Shown here one piece after another: positions 62,595 to 64,000 of a DNA stretch of 64,000 nucleotides. The notes under the pieces are model-generated. The model did not search any database. It was not told the origin of the DNA and worked only from the letters and a program-made list of their open reading frames with translations. Origin of the DNA: JAFLCL01 sp964502175 (GTDB lineage Bacteria > Myxococcota_A > Polyangia > Polyangiales > Sandaracinaceae). The translations under genes were made by a program, and so were the position numbers. The stretch is taken from positions 1 to 64,000 of the forward strand of contig CAZCVE010000047.1 of assembly GCA_964502175.1 (NCBI GenBank). Direction: 5' to 3'. Numbering within the stretch: position 1 is the stretch's first letter; the number at the start of each line of letters is the position of its first letter.

Positions 62595-63488
62595 ATGGTC
62601 GAGCCGGCGAGCCGAGGTGGAGCGCCCGCCGAGTCGAGCGACACGAGCTCGGCGCGGCGCAAGACACCGTTCGGCCTCTCGATGACGGTGGGCGGCCGGT
62701 ACCGTCGCGGCGCGTGCATCGCGAAGGGCGGCTCGAGCACCGTGCACCGCGCGACGGACCTCACGACGGGCGCCGAGGTCGCGCTGAAGTCGTTCCATGT
62801 CCACCGCGCATTCGACGCGTCTCTCTTGCCGAGCCTCGAGCGCGGTCGCGCGATCGCCGATCGCGTCGGCGCCGACGTGATGGTGCCCATCCTCGATCTC
62901 GGCGCCGACGACGACGGCACGCCGTTCGTGATCATGCCGCTCGTCCCCGGCGACACGCTGGGCTCGCAGATCGAGCGCGGACAGCCGACGAGCGACACGG
63001 ACGCGATCGCAGTCGCGGCGCGACTGCTCGCTTCGCTCGACGCGCTGCACGCGTGTGGCGTCACGCACGGCGATCTCTCGCCGGACAACGTGATCGTGCT
63101 CGGGACGCGCGCGATCCTCATGGACCACGAGGGGATCGACGCGATCGGCGCGCCGCGCGCCAGCCGTGTGACCGAGGGCTTCGGTCGCGAAGGAGGCGTT
63201 CGAGAGCCGCGCGACGATCACCGCGCCCTGGTCGCGATCGTCCACGCCATCACCGCGCGGCCGCTGCCCGCCACGGTCGACGACGGCGCGATCGATCGCG
63301 TGGTCCTCGCGCTCCGCAGCACACCCCCGGATCGCGATGGGGCGTACAGCGAGGGAGCCCTCACGATCCTGGGCTGGACACCTGGGCAGCACACGCGCGC
63401 CACGGCGACGCGGTGGATCGCGCTCGGGGCCGTGGTGATCGGGATCGTGTCGCTCGCGCTCGCTTGGCTCGCGCTCCACGGCGTCTAA
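62595..63488 (+). CDS. Divergent tail-anchored Ser/Thr kinase-like protein
   Basis: 297 residues from ATG 62595; an ATG at 62520 is possible but would leave only 17 bases to the divergent gene. Kinase landmarks are altered: Gly-rich loop KGGSSTVH, Lys65 (VALKSF), HGDLSPDNVIV in place of HRDxxxxN, and MDHEGI in place of DFG. The catalytic Asp and Asn remain, so activity is possible but doubtful. The last 22 residues form one membrane segment, giving a tail anchor. It precedes the NRPS gene by 53 bases, which may mean co-regulation. Confidence 0.7.
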   Translation: MVEPASRGGAPAESSDTSSARRKTPFGLSMTVGGRYRRGACIAKGGSSTVHRATDLTTGAEVALKSFHVHRAFDASLLPSLERGRAIADRVGADVMVPILDLGADDDGTPFVIMPLVPGDTLGSQIERGQPTSDTDAIAVAARLLASLDALHACGVTHGDLSPDNVIVLGTRAILMDHEGIDAIGAPRASRVTEGFGREGGVREPRDDHRALVAIVHAITARPLPATVDDGAIDRVVLALRSTPPDRDGAYSEGALTILGWTPGQHTRATATRWIALGAVVIGIVSLALAWLALHGV

Positions 63489-63541
63489 CCTTTTCGTGGA
63501 TCGCTTCGCGCTCGATCGCGTACGGTTCGCGCGGGGTTCGA

Positions 63542-64000
63542 GTGAAGTCTCCGGAACAGGGCTCGAGGGCGCTCGCGAGTGAGCGGCTCGACGCATTCCG
63601 TCCGACAGCCACGCAGGCGGGGATGGTCGTCAACGCGCTGCGCGATCCGTCGCGCGGCGTGGAGCTCGAGCAGCTCGTCGTCCAGCTCGAGTCACCGATC
63701 ACGTTCGAGCGCGTGCGCGCGGCGTTCGCGTCGGTGCACGCGCGCCACGACGTGCTCCGCAGCGCGTTCTCTTGGGAGGGCGCCGAGGCCGACGGCGCGC
63801 TGCTCCAGGAGATCGTGCGCGAGGTCCCGCTCGCGGCGCGCTGCGAGGTGTTGGCTGGGGACACGTCGCTCTCGCGCTGGCTCGCGAGCGATCGCGCGGC
63901 CGGCTTCGACACGTCGAGACCGCCGCTCCATCGCGTCGCGTTGCTCGCGCGCGCCGAGCACGACGCGCACACCGGCGACGTGATCGTGTGGAGCTTCCAT
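63542..64000 (+). CDS. Non-ribosomal peptide synthetase, start of condensation domain (partial)
   Basis: The frame opens at GTG 63542 and runs off the window end; 153 residues are visible. They match the N-terminal part of an NRPS condensation domain: RPTATQAGMVVNALRDPSRG (compare LTPxQxGM), FERVRAAFASVHARHDVLRSAF, EIVREVPLA, LASDRAAGFDTSRPPLHRVALL (compare DRxRGFDLxxxPL), and the chain breaks at VWSFH, just where the HHxxxDG active site should begin. So this is the first gene of a peptide-synthetase locus that lies beyond the right edge. The domain type is clear; product unknown. Confidence 0.85.
   Translation, partial: MKSPEQGSRALASERLDAFRPTATQAGMVVNALRDPSRGVELEQLVVQLESPITFERVRAAFASVHARHDVLRSAFSWEGAEADGALLQEIVREVPLAARCEVLAGDTSLSRWLASDRAAGFDTSRPPLHRVALLARAEHDAHTGDVIVWSFH

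Noticed and set aside
63542..64000. A full biosynthetic gene cluster
   Set aside because: Only the first 153 residues of one condensation domain are visible; nothing to the left is clearly part of a cluster.

Overview
The window is very G+C-rich, densely coded DNA and reads as the chromosome of a myxobacterium, most likely of the Polyangiales/Sandaracinus type (inference from content, not a database match). The reasons are: many lipoproteins with long Asp/Ala/Pro linkers after the lipobox, disintegrin-like Cys repeats, an RCC1-repeat lipoprotein with HCGGCGRxC motifs, AgmX/PglI-type C-terminal domains, an OmpA protein with thrombospondin-3 Asp repeats, a PEGA-domain Ser/Thr kinase, and almost no phage or insertion-sequence genes. 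A run of 10 N at 46869-46878 marks this as a draft assembly.

Layout. 1-4515: J-like regulator, peptide deformylase and lipoprotein operon (minus), and a lipoprotein (plus). 4516-10467: an ECF sigma factor, two membrane proteins (one a HExxH protein), and an AAA+ Clp-type ATPase carrying a release-factor-2-like C-terminus. 10570-17010: ECF-like sigma factor with a coupled partner, HtrA protease, a DUF4286-glyoxalase II fusion, and an AAA ATPase followed by a bacterial PARG. 17053-28155: mostly secreted or surface proteins (beta-propeller, disintegrin-repeat, RCC1, TPR, barrel-like) plus a glycoside hydrolase and a methyltransferase. 28160-33715: a decayed DUF4143 ATPase, then a 1589-residue four-domain enzyme (aldehyde dehydrogenase, class III aminotransferase, GNAT, degenerate aminotransferase). 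33723-41804: OmpA protein and four copies of an unnamed membrane-protein family, two of them broken, around a tandem SUFU-like protein. 41806-54670: Uma2, SGNH-like, thioredoxin-like, AgmX-type, disintegrin-repeat, GNAT, XseA, PECR-like reductase, lipoprotein peroxiredoxin and small lipoproteins. 54741-54886: a MITE-like inverted-repeat element. 54927-64000: agmatine-deiminase family enzyme, PEGA kinase, a Rieske / twin lipoprotein / ferritin-like gene run, a divergent tail-anchored kinase, and the first domain of a non-ribosomal peptide synthetase cut by the window edge.

How genes work together. The clearest couplings are the Clp/release-factor fusion with the HExxH membrane protein (8-base overlap), the sigma-like gene with its partner (ATGA overlap), the glycoside hydrolase with the methyltransferase (ATGA overlap), the AAA ATPase with PARG (38 bases apart), and the Rieske-lipoprotein-lipoprotein-ferritin run. 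The best candidate for an undescribed system is the Clp-RF2-like ATPase with its metallopeptidase-like partner; second is the one-polypeptide acylate/transaminate/oxidise enzyme at 28946-33715. No tRNA, rRNA, CRISPR array, riboswitch or replication origin was recognised.
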